Of a stretch of 63,510 bases of DNA, positions 1 to 10,334 are shown piece by piece (positions within the stretch are counted from its first letter, which is position 1; every line of letters begins with the position of its first letter). This stretch comes from Priapulus caudatus. Taxonomy: Eukaryota; Priapulida; Priapulimorpha; Priapulimorphida; Priapulidae. Location of the stretch: positions 38,524-102,033 of the forward strand of contig NW_014577560.1 in the NCBI RefSeq assembly GCF_000485595.1. The letters are read 5' to 3'. The notes below the pieces were generated by a model. That model saw only the letters and a list, made by a program, of their open reading frames with translations. It searched no databases and had not been told where the DNA came from. A program made the position numbers and the translations under genes.

Positions 1-219
1 AAGATTGCATGTACATAGCTGTGATGCGACAATTCTTTTGATCAATGTCTGAGGCTTCCGCTGCCATGTGATGGATTTTGACAGCTAGACCCAAAGTGGT
101 CTGGTTGTGGCAGCCAGTGATGTGACTTTGGATGACTGGGCCAGGCTGAGGACTGGCTTATTACCTCATTATTACACAAGTGCTGATACGAAGACGCAGT
201 AGGAGTATGCTGGGTCTGG

Positions 220-490
220 CTAATGTGTTGCTATGGGTGAATTACCAAGATCGTAGAAAATGTTGTTCGATTTCGTTACTTCCCGCGCCTCTTTCTGCAC
301 CTGGGGGATGACCATGATGCGCATCGAATGATAGTTCTTTCGATTTATGTAGACATAGTCCATGTCGCCAGCAGGAGCACGCAATAGCTGACGTTGAATG
401 CAGCCGATCGCAGCCGAGAACACGGGGGAAAATCCCTGAAATCTGGCTTGAATCATTTATCACTTGTTCTCCGGTCTGCGTCTGAGGGAA
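220..490 (-). pseudogene. PIF/Harbinger transposase fragment
   Basis: Two overlapping minus-strand frames read through the conserved centre of a Harbinger nuclease. The first (from about 490) gives FPRVLG followed by a scrambled DRLH where the family has IDCTH. The second gives APAGDMDYVYINRKNYHS, the hallmark YINRK..HS segment after the first catalytic aspartate. A one-base deletion between them explains the change of frame. Only about 90 codons remain, compared with roughly 350-400 for a full transposase, and no second Asp or Glu motif follows. It is a dead fragment unrelated in position to the complete Harbinger at 10.2-24.6 kb. Confidence 0.65.
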
Positions 491-499
491 TTTGATCAT

Positions 500-928
500 T
501 GTTCTAATTTTTCTCGATGATCACGGCACAACTCGATGCAAACAATGACAGAGGGCTGTCGCCCTGCCGATATTCCGCTGCAGTTCACCATACCCGTCAC
601 ACTGGAAGGAACAGATTCAAGTTGAGCGCTTGTAGTAGTGCTCACTGCCAACTGGGTTATTTTAGCTGGGAGTTTGACATCGGCTTTTTAGTACAAGTGG
701 GTCCCAACTGTGGTAGAGGGAAGTATTTCTTATGAAGCCATAAAATTATTTTAGGTACATGAAAGATATCGGTAGAGCTATGTCTGTCCAGTCTGATGTG
801 ATTCGGACTCCATCTTATCTATGAATCGCGAACAATGTCATTAAATGAGGATAAACTAATACTACATCACTATCCTTATCACTACAGATTGCTAGTCATG
901 CTGGTGGTAGTCTGGTCTTTACATCGTA
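500..928. other. No gene recognised
   Basis: Short ORFs only, with no recognisable protein motif or repeat. Confidence 0.5.
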
Positions 929-1139
929 GCTTTCTGCTTCCTGCATTTACTAAATCGTTGTCTGTCGCTGTATCCCTGCCAGCTTGTCTCCTTCCTGCGT
1001 TACTAAACGTTGCCTGGCGCCTTTTCTATCGCAGATTTCTGCTTCCTGCTGACTACAATCGTGGCCTGTCCGCTTTACCATTGCAGCTTTCTGCTCCTGC
1101 GTTACGAAATCGTTGCTGTCGCTTTACCATAGCAGCTTC
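929..1139. repeat. Degenerate tandem repeat, about 51-bp unit, 4 copies
   Basis: Units start at 929, 982, 1033 and 1085 with lengths 53, 51, 52 and 49 bp, then a partial fifth starts at 1134. Each begins GCTTTCTGCTTCCTGC-like, runs through (C/G)TTACTAAATCGTTG-like sequence and ends in a TTTACCAT(T/A)GCA-like segment. The 116-codon ORF across it (835-1185) is explained by the repeat and is not supported as a gene. Confidence 0.7.
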
Positions 1140-1763
1140 CATTTCCAGTCTTCACTCTGAAGCTGACTATCAGCCTACGGAATGATGGCTTCTGAACTGC
1201 TGGCAGTTTGGTGTTATTGTTCCATCCCCTAAATAATTGGTTAAAAATTTAACTAAATAATTCCATCCACTTGGATTTTAGGCAAGACCGTTTGGCGTTG
1301 GCCCTCGAGCTAGTATATAGTTCCCAACGTAAATATGAACATCTTCCAGAAATGGTTTTCTACTTAAAATACAGTAATCTATTACGCTGATGCATTGAAA
1401 AATAGTTCCAGTTAGCTGCTGAATTTGTGAGCCTCGTAGCACGATAAAGGTTGGTGGAAACATCATCTGCGTTTTCGTAAAAGTGCTGCAGAATTTGGGC
1501 GGACCAACAGTGTGGCGCTACATCAGGCTATGGGGCTGGAGAAGAGGGGGGGGTCATATTTGGATGGATTGACAGCCTCGACCTACACATCTACACCCCA
1601 AATGGACGGAGGGACACACGCCATGGCACACGAATTCCAGCAATCTCATCCATGTGATATCATAATGAGGGATTGTGCGCGGCCAAGCATATCAACACTG
1701 ATAATACCCCGTATTTGAAAAGCTGCAGCTTCACCCTCGACTCCTGAAGCAGGTGATGCCGGA
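1140..1763. other. No gene recognised
   Basis: Only short ORFs on both strands (1278-1466 minus, 1512-1718 plus), with no motif I can place. Confidence 0.45.
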
Positions 1764-2319
1764 TTGGCTCTATTGCACGACACTGGCAAGAAACAGGTGC
1801 ACCCACCTGCTCTCCCACATGTGACTAGCGGGCCAAGTTTTAAAGAAGTCATTCATACCCAGGAAAGCCTGCATCGTGCACAGGAGAAAGATGAGGAGTG
1901 GTTGTTTAACGTGTTGGGTAAAGAGGGTGCCACTGATGCGGACCTAATGGCAGTTGAGCAGCAATTATTTGCAGCATTGTATGGACAACCTGCAGGCACC
2001 TCCATAACTCATGCTTGCTACAATCTATACACCCGTAAACGTGGGAAACCACTGCGCATCATGTCACTGCCGCCAACAGACAGAAATCTCTACCACCATG
2101 TGCGTCGTGCCCACCTTTTGGAAAACTGCTGAACATCAGGGTCCTCTAGATGTCTCCATCTCAAAGTATGGTTGGAAAATAAAGGATGGGATACCTTGTC
2201 CTTGCATTGATAGTGGCGCACTGGGAACACCGCTTCTGATGAATGTGATCTGCTGCTGCTCTCACTTTTTTAGTTATATACAATCAGTGTTAGACTGCTA
2301 TATCTCAATAAAGTCATGA
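1764..2319 (+). pseudogene. C-terminal fragment of a nuclease-like/CXC-family TE protein
   Basis: Frame 1764-2132 ends with LYGQPAGTSI, then NLYTRKRGKP and SLPPTDRNLYHHVRRAHL. After a frameshift, frame 2011-2319 continues with YGWKIKDGIPCPCID and LLMNVICCCS. The order (LPPT...H..RAH, a W/YGW..DG block, then a cysteine cluster) matches the tail of the 744-codon protein at 13.2-15.4 kb (ERLPPT...; EWGWRVEGDKLVP; IQMIHCNCSGRC), but the sequence is clearly a different subfamily. An AATAAA signal lies at about 2307. The upstream nuclease domain is missing. The frameshift and truncation mark it as a pseudogene. Confidence 0.5.
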
Positions 2320-3371
2320 CTGGTTTTACCTTAGTATCTACACACACTACACCTGCATTGCCTTCCTAAATTTGGCACACACAACAAATTGTCTGATCAT
2401 TTGATGCATGTTATTTTGGGTTAGAATCCCTCCTCCCAGAATGCTGCATTCAACAAAAATAAAGAAAGAATAGTACTAAACAAATATTCTGCTAACCCCA
2501 GTCATCATAGTAATAGATTATTTTGCATCTTTTTCTACAGCTTACCAAACATGTCCATACCCAGAAATTGAATTATCTACTGATGATGCTTACACTGTAA
2601 CTGATAACCAGAATGCAGTTAATTCTTCACCAAATGGGACTAGTACACCCAAAGCGACACCATTTGAAATTGAAGGCAATAATATCAAGACATGCCACAG
2701 AGCAGAGCAAATGGCTATATAGTTCTAGAGCTATAAGTAACCGAGCTATAGCACACAAAAATAGCTTGATATAACAAAATTAAACTTCAAAAATATGGCG
2801 GCCAAAATCTATAAATGCAAATGCATTTTGTTAAAATATGAACTATGGAATAAGTACATCGAATTAAATGATTAGAAATTCTTTTCCAAATCAGTGATCT
2901 ATAAATAGTTGATCTATTTTCCTTCTATCTTTTCTCGCATTTCCAGTCATTGGCGCAGCCATTACTCCACAAAAATGTCTTGTTATTTATCGCCATGGTG
3001 ATGACCCGCCCCTTACGCTGGATGCAGTAACGCTGTAGTAATAACGTATCGAGGGCGACCGGAAGCAACATACAGTGCACAGAGCGCGAGTCGATCGCAG
3101 TACTGACTAATGTCGAGTCGGTGTTCGGCAAAAATACCAAATTTTTACCGCTCATTATCTCAGCGTAGGGGCATCGTAGGGACATGCGGTTTGTTTTATA
3201 TAAACAAGGTAGCACAGCTGATAAATAATACTGCAAAGAATCGTCAAAATAAAACGGGGAAAGTTTATTAATTCGACTAATACTGCAACATGGTTTCAGC
3301 ATTTCACCGTTGTATGCTCGCCTTCTTTATTCGCTCTTGATAATAAGGATGTTATACGTATCTTAAATAAG
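2320..3371. other. No confident gene; one possible isolated exon
   Basis: A splice-acceptor-like TTTTTCTACAG at 2531-2541 is followed by an open frame (AYQTCPYPEIELSTDD...) that ends with TAG near 2720. It has no recognisable domain and no partner exon was found. The rest is AT-rich with no motif. The 125-codon minus ORF at 2925-3302 has no family features. Confidence 0.3.
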
Positions 3372-4497
3372 ATGTCTCGCTGGACAAAACGTAGAAAAGT
3401 TGAGTCACATGTTCAGGCTCATTTAGAGGAAATCAATATTTTAAATGATGACCTGCATGACCTGGTTGGACGGCCAGCTGGTTCTGCTGATACTGATACT
3501 GTTCCTGACCATATCCGTGTTGATGATGGGAGCCTGAAGAGCCATGGTGGTGAGACTGTTGGTGGTTTGGAGGAAAATATGCTTGAAACTCACTGTGATA
3601 CAGATTCAGAAATCTCTGATTGAGGCATTTCAGACCGCTCCGATGCAAACAGAAGACCCGAATCATCTGGTTCTGAGAATGATTTTGATGATGTTGGGAT
3701 ACCACAGCTGGCTGATGGATTAGCCTGTTGGGCTGTCAGCCACAGGATTTAACATTCAGCTCTCAGGGATTTACTTGTATTGCTTGAAAAACATCACCCC
3801 ACCCTTCCAAAGGACCCGAGGTGAAGGAGGAGACTAATGTTGTGGTGAAAGATGCAGCTGGTGGCTCATATTACCATTTTGGGTTTACAACTGCATTGAA
3901 AGAAGCAGTTCAGAAATGTAAAGTCCTACCACTAATTGATGATTCCATGAAGGTGCAAATCAACATAGATGGCTTGATATTGTTCAAGAGCTCTAACATT
4001 CAGTTTTGGCCAATTTTGGGACTAGTTGAGGGTATGGAACCCAGGGAGCCATTTATTGTCGAAATATTCTGTGGCAGTTCGAAACTAAATTCTGCTGCTT
4101 AATATCTCGAGGATTTTGTTAAAGAAGCAACCCTTCTGCAGGATCAAGGTGTTCATATTAATGGTCACCACTATCAAGTTGAACTGTCAGGATTTGTATG
4201 TGATACGCCAGCACGTGAATTTATTAAGAGCATGAAAGGCCACACTGGGTACTCGGGCTGTGACAACTGTACGTACTCAGCCTGGTGTATATATTGAGAA
4301 GAGGATGACATTTCCAGAAATTAATGCCCGATTACGAACAATGTATCTTTCGCAGAGATGGTAGATAAAGATCACCACCATGGAGAATCGCCACTTGCTG
4401 CCCTTCAAATTGGGATGGTCACCAGGTTTCCTCTGGACTATATGCATTTAGTTTGTCTGGGCGTATTGAAAAAAACTGCTCCAATTGTGGCTGAATA
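3372..4497 (+). pseudogene. CACTA/Tnp2-like transposase pseudogene
   Basis: The first frame (3372-3623) starts MSRWTKRRK and is acidic. After an in-frame TGA the same frame goes on to LADGLACWAVSHRI. A shifted frame then gives HSALRDLLVLLEKHHP and LPKDPR, and frame 3821 onwards gives VQINIDGLILFKSS, QFWPILGL, then (after a TAA at 4100) GHTGYSGCDNCTYS and FPLDYMHLVCLGVLKK. These blocks in this order are typical of a widespread invertebrate 'transposase domain' family that I link to CACTA/En-Spm Tnp2; the IDG, GC.NC and DY.HL motifs are its likely functional core. At least three stops or frameshifts are present and the C-terminal half is missing. The family call is firmer than the superfamily call. 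Confidence 0.65.
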
Positions 4498-4720
4498 AAG
4501 GTCCCTTGAAAACAAGGGTTGGTCATCGAAATAGACAAGTAATTTCCGAAAATCTGCTGGCCCTTAAAGCTCAGGTACCATCGAAATTTGCTAGAAAGCC
4601 AAGGTCATTCTGCTGAGGGTGTGAAGAAGTCTAAATTTGTATGAATCCGGTCGGGTTTTAGAAGTATCTGTTCATTCAGGTGGACTGTTCAGAGGGAGGG
4701 TGCAGGCCTCTATGAAGTGT

Positions 4721-4980
4721 CGTCAAATAGGCTCCAGTGAACGTCAATGACGTCGAAGAGGCTCCAGTGAATGTCAATGTGGTCGAAGAGGCTCCATTGA
4801 TCATCAATGTCATTGAAGAGGCAACAGGGACGATCAATGTCGTCGAAGAGAATCTAGTGAACATCAATGACGTCAAAGAGGATCTAGTAAACATCAATGT
4901 CGTCGAAGAGAATCTAGTGAACGTGAATGTTGTCGAAAAGGCTACAGTTAACGTCAATGTCATTGAAGGCACCAGGGGAT
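4721..4980. repeat. 30-bp coding-phase minisatellite, about 8.6 copies
   Basis: The unit is GTCAATGACGTCGAAGAGGC plus TCCAGTGAAC with a strict 30-bp period. Because 30 is a multiple of 3, both strands stay open: the plus strand encodes a 10-residue repeat like VNVNVVEEAP (4737-4985) and the minus strand a Thr-rich repeat (4676-4972). Neither ORF has other support as a gene. Confidence 0.9.
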
Positions 4981-4985
4981 ATTGA

Positions 4986-5935
4986 TGGTGATGTCATGAT
5001 TCCGAACAAGCGCCGCCGCACTCATGCCAAAAAGGCAATTAATCTCCACTAAGGCAAAGTATGTTGTTCTCCCACCTTGTGATGATAGCTGTAGGAAGCA
5101 TTGTGTAGAGAAAGTACCGGAGCACCACCGGGGATAACTACTGATTATATAATGGAACATGATTGGTGGAGGGACCAGTACGTATACTGAGAACCTTTGC
5201 ACTATGAAAAACTTTTGCACATTACCAACTATGCCAGCATCGCAACAACATCATTCTAACTTATATTGGTACAACAAACAGTTGCACGTAAGTGGACCAG
5301 ATAGAGTGATATACAGCAGCTCTTTCTGAACTACAAAGTGCAAGCTATGCACAGGTGCAGACATTACACTGAAACATGTTATTTTATTTTAGCACTAACC
5401 TCCTTAAGTCGTTGGAGCCCCGGAGTCAAATTAGAGCAGAAATAAACTGGGTTCAGGTGAAATTGTTAAATGGGTAAGTTTAGGTAAGGTGCGTATTAGC
5501 GTATTTACGCTTCCCGACATAGAAATTTTATCAAAATACGCAGCATAAAACCTTGTGTACAGCGTCAAATACGAAGTGATTTCTACATTAAAAAGAGTAC
5601 CATACGGTTCTATATCTTTCATGTTTCGTCAATTAAGCCCCGCCCAACAATGCACCTTCGTAGAGTACGCTAAAGATTCCGATTCGACCTTCTTCCTCTG
5701 CGTACACGTGGTACAGCTTTCCCGCCATGCCCTCGCGCGCCAGCCCCAGTCTCGTCAATCGTGCATAATTTATTCAGATTATCTACTTTCCGAAGCAACG
5801 AAAAGACCGCAAGTTTTACAAAGACAAAAATCACATTGGAAATCTGCCAGATACGGCGATACTGATTGGTGGGATCAGGAAGACAGAACCAATCAGATGG
5901 CTGATTGCAAGTGTGCAAAGGCACAGCATAACAAA
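4986..5935. other. No gene recognised
   Basis: The plus frame that later encodes the zinc-finger fragment is open from 5555, but codons before the methionine at 5936 carry no recognisable domain. Nothing else is identifiable on either strand. Confidence 0.4.
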
Positions 5936-6331
5936 ATGACAAGACAGCTGACACTTTTCAACGCCATTCCAGCTTTGACTCGGCGGCAATTTATATCCGA
6001 TTCAGATTCACCAAAGAAAATATGCCAACAAATCATTGATGATGTGCTTGACAAGATCGATTATGGCGGGGGTAAATCACGTATGCGTGGAATAGAGGCA
6101 TATAAATATGAATGGGAGGAGGAATTCCCATGGCTTGAACGCCGCCCATCAGGACTACACTGCAAGTGGTGCAAAAAGTACGGCATTAAGAACATTTTCG
6201 CGTCGGGAAGAGGGGCACGTGAGGACCATATGTACGTGCGTCTGATGGATGGCAGCCTTTTGACATCACGAGATTCGTCTTATCTCCAGTTCAACTTTGA
6301 TGTAGTCCTTAAGCCCTTCGAAAAGGATTAG
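5936..6331 (+). CDS. Zinc-finger N-terminal fragment of a hAT-type transposase
   Basis: From methionine 5936 the frame gives 131 residues. It starts TRQLTLFNAIPALTRRQF and later has YEWEEEFPWLERRPSGLHC, KWCKKYGIKN and FASGRGA. A tryptophan followed by PWL and then a C-x2-C knuckle is what the N-terminal TTF/BED-like DNA-binding domain of hAT transposases of the ZNF862/C17orf113 type looks like. The frame ends at TAG 6331, and an AATAAA lies at about 6419. No hAT catalytic core follows, so it may be a truncated element or a solo DNA-binding exon. The start codon choice is not secure. Confidence 0.45.
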   Translation: MTRQLTLFNAIPALTRRQFISDSDSPKKICQQIIDDVLDKIDYGGGKSRMRGIEAYKYEWEEEFPWLERRPSGLHCKWCKKYGIKNIFASGRGAREDHMYVRLMDGSLLTSRDSSYLQFNFDVVLKPFEKD

Positions 6332-6749
6332 CAGGATCGAGCCACTGCGTACTATATTTTGTATGAGGTACTATGTACTTATATACTGTAGCTAAATCCA
6401 TATAACCATTTATGCACAAATAAAACAGTTGGAATCTTGAAATCTTTCATTCTACTAGTATGTATCTGAAACATTTGACTCGACATTTCCCCCATTATTT
6501 ACCCGAACGTGTCTAATGTTTATCATGTTTATCCTATCCACTATTTCTATTCTGCCCCTTAAGTTTGTTAATTTTCTTATTTCCTTCTTCTTACACCAGT
6601 CCAGAACTCTAAGTATTGATATGCATCAAATTCTATATAGCATTTATTTTCTGAATAAACACATGCTGACATAGTGTGTTATTTTCATGTAAGCAAATGC
6701 GGAGCAGCTAGCCAGAATTGTTGATTCCAAGATGAAAACCTGAGAGCAT
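6332..6749. other. No gene recognised
   Basis: AT-rich spacer with a polyadenylation-like signal near 6419; nothing else recognised. Confidence 0.5.
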
Positions 6750-7290
6750 GGAGGCGGTCGGCTAACGATTCCTGTTGAGAAGCAATTGCTAATAGTACTC
6801 TACTTCATGGCAAACCAGGGCAGCATCCGGAGAATCACTGACAAATTTGACGAGTGTCAGACTCGTCAGTACTGCAAGCCAGATGATTTGAGATGCCCTT
6901 AACTCGCTAATGGGTGTCTTCATGAAGTGGCCAACTGGCAGCAAAGCAAACCGCGTAAAAAACTCGTTCGAAAGAAAGCGAGGACTTCGTGGCATAATCG
7001 GTGCCATCGATGGCACCCACATCCCCATTCTTACTTCCCACCACATGTTTGAGGCCTATGTGAACAGAAAAGGGTTTCACTCCATCAACGTGCAGGCAGT
7101 GTGTGATGACAACATGTTTTCACAGATATTTATGCCGGGTGGCCCGGTTCTGTACATGATGCGAGGGTGTTTGCCAGCTCTCCTCTCGGGCAGTCACTCA
7201 GTGAACAGCCGCACCAGCAGTGTCCAGGAGACACATTCCTAATAGGTGCTCCAGCAATCCGAGAATGCATTGCGAAGACCGACAGTAGCT
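6750..7290 (+). pseudogene. PIF/Harbinger transposase pseudogene
   Basis: Frame pieces in order: LTIPVEKQLLIVLYFMANQ with IRRITDKFD (about 6758-6860), then ORF 6910-7242 with GIIGAIDGTHIPI (first catalytic Asp) and EAYVNRKGFHSINVQAVCD, then after a frameshift GSVHDARVFASSPLG and PGDTFLIGAPAI. In active Harbinger transposases the last block reads like GDSAYP; here the second catalytic Asp is lost. The glutamate region is absent. It is on the opposite strand to, and in sequence distinct from, the complete Harbinger further right. Confidence 0.75.
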
Positions 7291-7704
7291 TGTAGCGTCT
7301 ATTTAATTCCCTAAATATTACTACTCAAGTTTCACGAGTCCGATTATTATTACGCAGTGGATAGAGGACTAGTACTACATACAGTATGTATGTATACCAT
7401 ATATGTGCATGTACAGGCTTGTAGCTACGATGGGCGGCGGTGGGCGGCAGCGCCCGGCAGTTGTTTCCCCCGCCCGGCACTCAGGGCGAATAGATGTACG
7501 TCTGCCCACCACAAATTTTCCTAACGAGATGTGAAATTAGCCCAACATGTACCCAGAATTATGTCCGAGGCACTCTCGGCCCTGATACGCGCACACCTCT
7601 CTGCCTGTGCTGGTAGACGATCGATAGAGCTACAGCGCGGACATAAATATAGCCGCCAGGCTGACGTCATACTTTGAATTTACGCCAGTGGCTGTTAGGA
7701 TTTT
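7291..7704. other. No gene; GC-rich patch
   Basis: Contains a short GC-rich patch at about 7430-7500 (GGGCGGCGGTGGGCGGC-like, partly palindromic with GCCCGCCCGG). No protein motif. It may include the truncated 5' side of the Gypsy fragment that follows. Confidence 0.4.
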
Positions 7705-8145
7705 GTGGCGCCACGTGTTAAATCAGTAGCCGTTCAAACCATAGGCATAGTTAGTAGAAGGACACCACTACTACTCGATGGACAGCCAGTGCGAATTCTG
7801 GATAAAGACAAGAAACTATGGTACCCAGGGAAGGTGGTCAAACAGTGTGTAGAGTATGACCATTTGTATGTAGTGAAAACTGCGAGTGGTGCGCACATTC
7901 GTAGAAATCGTGTTCAGTTACGTGAAATGGCCGGGACGCAAGCCGATCCAGAGCCGTGTACCAAACTTACCGTGCGACCCAGCGACAGAACCACTGATGG
8001 TATAATAAAACCTAGGGATAACCCGCCACCTATAGTCTGCAGCAGTCCAGTAAAAGGAATCATGAAACCCTCAACTGGGACCGGGACTACTACGCGATCA
8101 GGTCGTGAGGTGCGACAACTTGTGAGATTCAGAGATTCCGAGTGA
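7705..8145 (+). CDS. Gypsy Pol C-terminus (integrase tail), truncated
   Basis: The 146-codon frame has VRILDKDKKLWYPGKVVK, a DNA-binding, SH3-like integrase C-terminal segment, followed by GAHIRRNRVQLRE and a basic tail ending TTRSGREVRQLVRFRDSE. The RSGR.V..P.R.. ending is typical of the last residues of Gypsy polyproteins in invertebrates. The catalytic integrase core, RNase H and RT are missing to the left, so it is a 5'-truncated copy. The 3' untranslated part runs into a polypurine tract and an LTR, which fixes the orientation and the element class. Confidence 0.75.
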   Translation: MAPRVKSVAVQTIGIVSRRTPLLLDGQPVRILDKDKKLWYPGKVVKQCVEYDHLYVVKTASGAHIRRNRVQLREMAGTQADPEPCTKLTVRPSDRTTDGIIKPRDNPPPIVCSSPVKGIMKPSTGTGTTTRSGREVRQLVRFRDSE

Positions 8146-8438
8146 ATGACAATGCACTCAAGTGTGGTCTAAGTGTACTCAGTATTTGATCATATATCAT
8201 CTTGTACTCTTCATATATAGTGATCAGATAATCACATATGGACTGTAGTTGTATATCCATTTTGAATCAGACTATGTTTCAGTGAATATAATTTCAAAGT
8301 ATAATGGGGACATGGATCCAGGACAGTGGACCTTGAACAATGGGCAGTGGGAACAATTTGTTCAAATTTTATTTCTTTCAAATCATCACAAGAATTGTAT
8401 CAGATCTTTGAATGACATCAGTTTTTGTTCACTTTTGT

Positions 8439-8622
8439 GAAAAAGGGAGATGTTGTAATATGGACTATATTCCCTTCGCGTAAGGACACGTAGCGGGAAC
8501 ATGAGGGAGGTGGCGAGGCTTACCTGTCATGTCTCTCACCGACATAGTTCGTCTGACTGAATAAAGCAACGTTATTCACAGATTGACTCTTGTCATCTTA
8601 TTAAAAGTAGTAGTAGTCTACA
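8439..8622 (+). repeat. Polypurine tract and 3' LTR of a Gypsy element
   Basis: GAAAAAGGGAGA (8439-8450) is a canonical polypurine tract that directly precedes TGTTGTAATATGG at 8451. The LTR plausibly ends with TCTACA at 8622 (172 bp). It contains CTGAATAAAGC (polyadenylation signal near 8558). The matching 5' LTR is not in this window. The right boundary is less certain than the left. Confidence 0.65.
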
Positions 8623-8752
8623 TGCACACGCACACTAACTCAGTAACTGTGCCAGTTAAGCCACACGTATACACACACACGCGCACACAAATCGAAAGGT
8701 AGATTCCAATATTAGTTGTACGAGGTTAGCACTTCTACACAACTGGCTAAGG

Positions 8753-9280
8753 GTGGACAAGGACCAGGATTCTATGTCATGCACTTGGTGTGCAGATGTG
8801 CACGATTCATCATCAACATATACATCGACTACAGAAAAAGTAGAGACCTTGAAGTCTCATGAATGTAGCAAGGCACACACAAGAAGTGTGGAAGTTACGA
8901 GAGGAAAAACACAGATCGGTAAGTGTGAACAAACCGAGGCACACAAAACCATTGAATTCCTAAACAAGGCGGTAGTTAAGAAGTTGACGATTTTGTTTAG
9001 GAATGTTCATGCCTTGTGCTTAGCAGGACGACCCTATTCAGATTATGTGTGGCTATCGAAACTGGATCAGACAAAAGGCCTAGACATTGGAAACACCTAC
9101 TTGAATTGCAATAGTGCCAAAGAATTTTCAAAATTCATTGCTGTTACAGAGCTCAACAAGATAGCAACAGAAATAGACTCGTCCAAGTTTGTTTCCATAC
9201 TATCAGATGGCAGCACAGACTCCAGCGTGACTGAGGTCGAGATCATATACGCCAGAGTGTTTATTGGTGGAGTGATTAAG
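8753..9280 (+). CDS. hAT transposase N-terminal exon (ZNF862-like), partial
   Basis: The frame contains MSCTWCADVH with a following H (LKSHECSKAHTRS), a C2H2/TTF-like finger, then a helical stretch (NKAVVKKLTILFRNVHALCLA), RPYSDYVWLSKLDQ, and SKFVSILSDGSTDSSVTE, the first catalytic-Asp block of hAT transposases of the ZNF862/C17orf113 group. The coding sequence runs into AAG|GTAATT at 9280/9281, a good splice donor, after which the frame soon stops. No downstream hAT exons are found, so the gene is cut off. The start is not defined because no ATG in good context precedes the finger. Confidence 0.6.
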
Positions 9281-9403
9281 GTAATTAATTATCAAATTTA
9301 TGAATCATTCAGAGTTTTGTTAATTTTCAGATAAGTTGAAAAAAATAAATAGTTTAGTTCTCTTCTAATAATATATATTAGTTCTATACCATCAACCGGG
9401 GTG

Positions 9404-9462
9404 ACTTTGACATTCAGTGTGGCTTTGATCATGGTGATCTAGGTCACACTGAATGTCAAAGT
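9404..9462. repeat. Foldback: 18-bp perfect inverted repeat
   Basis: ACTTTGACATTCAGTGTG (9404-9421) pairs with CACACTGAATGTCAAAGT (9445-9462) around a 23-base loop. The left side is preceded by ACCGGGGTG, similar to the terminal repeat of the MITE at 29.4 kb (CGGGG(C/T)AACTTTGA). Confidence 0.8.
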
Positions 9463-9588
9463 GAAATAAAAAAAAGTGTCCAATGTCTTATCTATTGTCT
9501 TTCGTAGGTATTGAGCTTTGATGTGTCCTACCTGTCCTAACAATTATGGTATGCGCCTATAAACGTTAGGCTGGGGCAAGGGCACATC

Positions 9589-9800
9589 AACCAGGCTATT
9601 CACAGGGAGTTCTAGAAAATGCTATACGAGAGGTAAAAATTGGAAGAATGACCAGATGTGATGCATCAAAGCAATTCAAGATACCGTATGGAACGATATA
9701 GAATAAGACATGTCAGTTACCGCTTCATACACGAAAACTAGGTGGACAACCAGTGTTATCGTCTACTGAAGAGGCGGCAATAGTAAAAGTCCTTAGCCAC
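9589..9800 (+). pseudogene. psq-type helix-turn-helix fragment (pogo-like)
   Basis: Reading GYSQGVLENAIREVKIGRMT, then CDASKQFKIPYGTI, one TAG stop, then LGGQPVLSSTEEAAIVKVL. The Y-S..L..A....G..S...A...F.IP..TI pattern followed by GGQP.LS..EE is the Pipsqueak-type DNA-binding domain found in pogo-like transposases and their relatives. The DDE core is absent. Confidence 0.5.
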
Positions 9801-9984
9801 CGAACTGTTCAGGAGCACCTTATGCAACTAAGACCATTTTGGCCTGGACTCTCAATGGTCCAATGGAAGCAGGGCTCTCAACTCGTATTTCCTCACACTT
9901 TATCGATGAAGAAGCTATTCTTCAACGCCAAGTGGAAAGGTTTTGGAAGTTGGACGATGTAGGAGGAGATACCATCGGAATTGT

Positions 9985-10207
9985 AATCGAGGTAGGGAGA
10001 ACATTCGTAGGATGAAACCTGGTGATTTTACAATCGAGAAAGACGTCGACAGTGGCCTAAGTTACATGATAAAGATAGACTGTCTCACCAAGAATAATCG
10101 AGAAGACCAAGATGAAGTGTCAAACAGTGGCCGAATGTACGAGATTCCAAACAGTGATTCATGCCCCATAACGGCATTCCAGACTTACGTCAGTAAACTT
10201 CACACAG
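9985..10207 (+). pseudogene. CryptonA-like tyrosine recombinase (DUF3504) fragment, cut by Harbinger
   Basis: The frame reads GRENIRRMKPGDFTIEKDVD, SYMIKIDCLTKNNRED, SGRMYEIPNSDSCPI and AFQTYVSKLH. This E..R..K..DF / LTKN.R / SGRMY / CP...F..Y.SKL order is that of the C-terminal recombinase domain seen in KIAA1958-like proteins and CryptonA elements. The frame is broken at 10205-10207 by insertion of the Harbinger element. Past the right end of that element the frame could read ECPWN, but the sequence there is the Gypsy segment, so the continuation is not established. Confidence 0.55.
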
Positions 10208-10262
10208 GGCCGCCTTCGGGTGGCACGACTTCTTGACTATGTCGGGACTAGATGCACCCGAA
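10208..10262. repeat. Harbinger left TIR and subterminal hairpin
   Basis: TIR begins GGCCGCCTTCGG. TTCGGGTG (10215-10222) pairs with CACCCGAA (10255-10262) to give an 8-bp stem. Confidence 0.8.
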
Positions 10263-10334
10263 CGTGATTTAGTCCGAACCGTAGTCCGACCGAGTTGTAC
10301 CAATCTCCGGAGGTTGGTCGAGCTCAGTTTCAAG

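Noticed and set aside
835..1185. 116-codon ORF as a gene
   Set aside because: Fully explained by the 51-bp tandem repeat, without motif or codon evidence.
2925..3302. 125-codon minus-strand ORF
   Set aside because: No recognisable family, no splice partner, no homologous copy in the window.
4676..4985. Two overlapping repeat-protein ORFs
   Set aside because: Both follow from a 30-bp repeat that happens to lack stops; no start context or flanking coding sequence.
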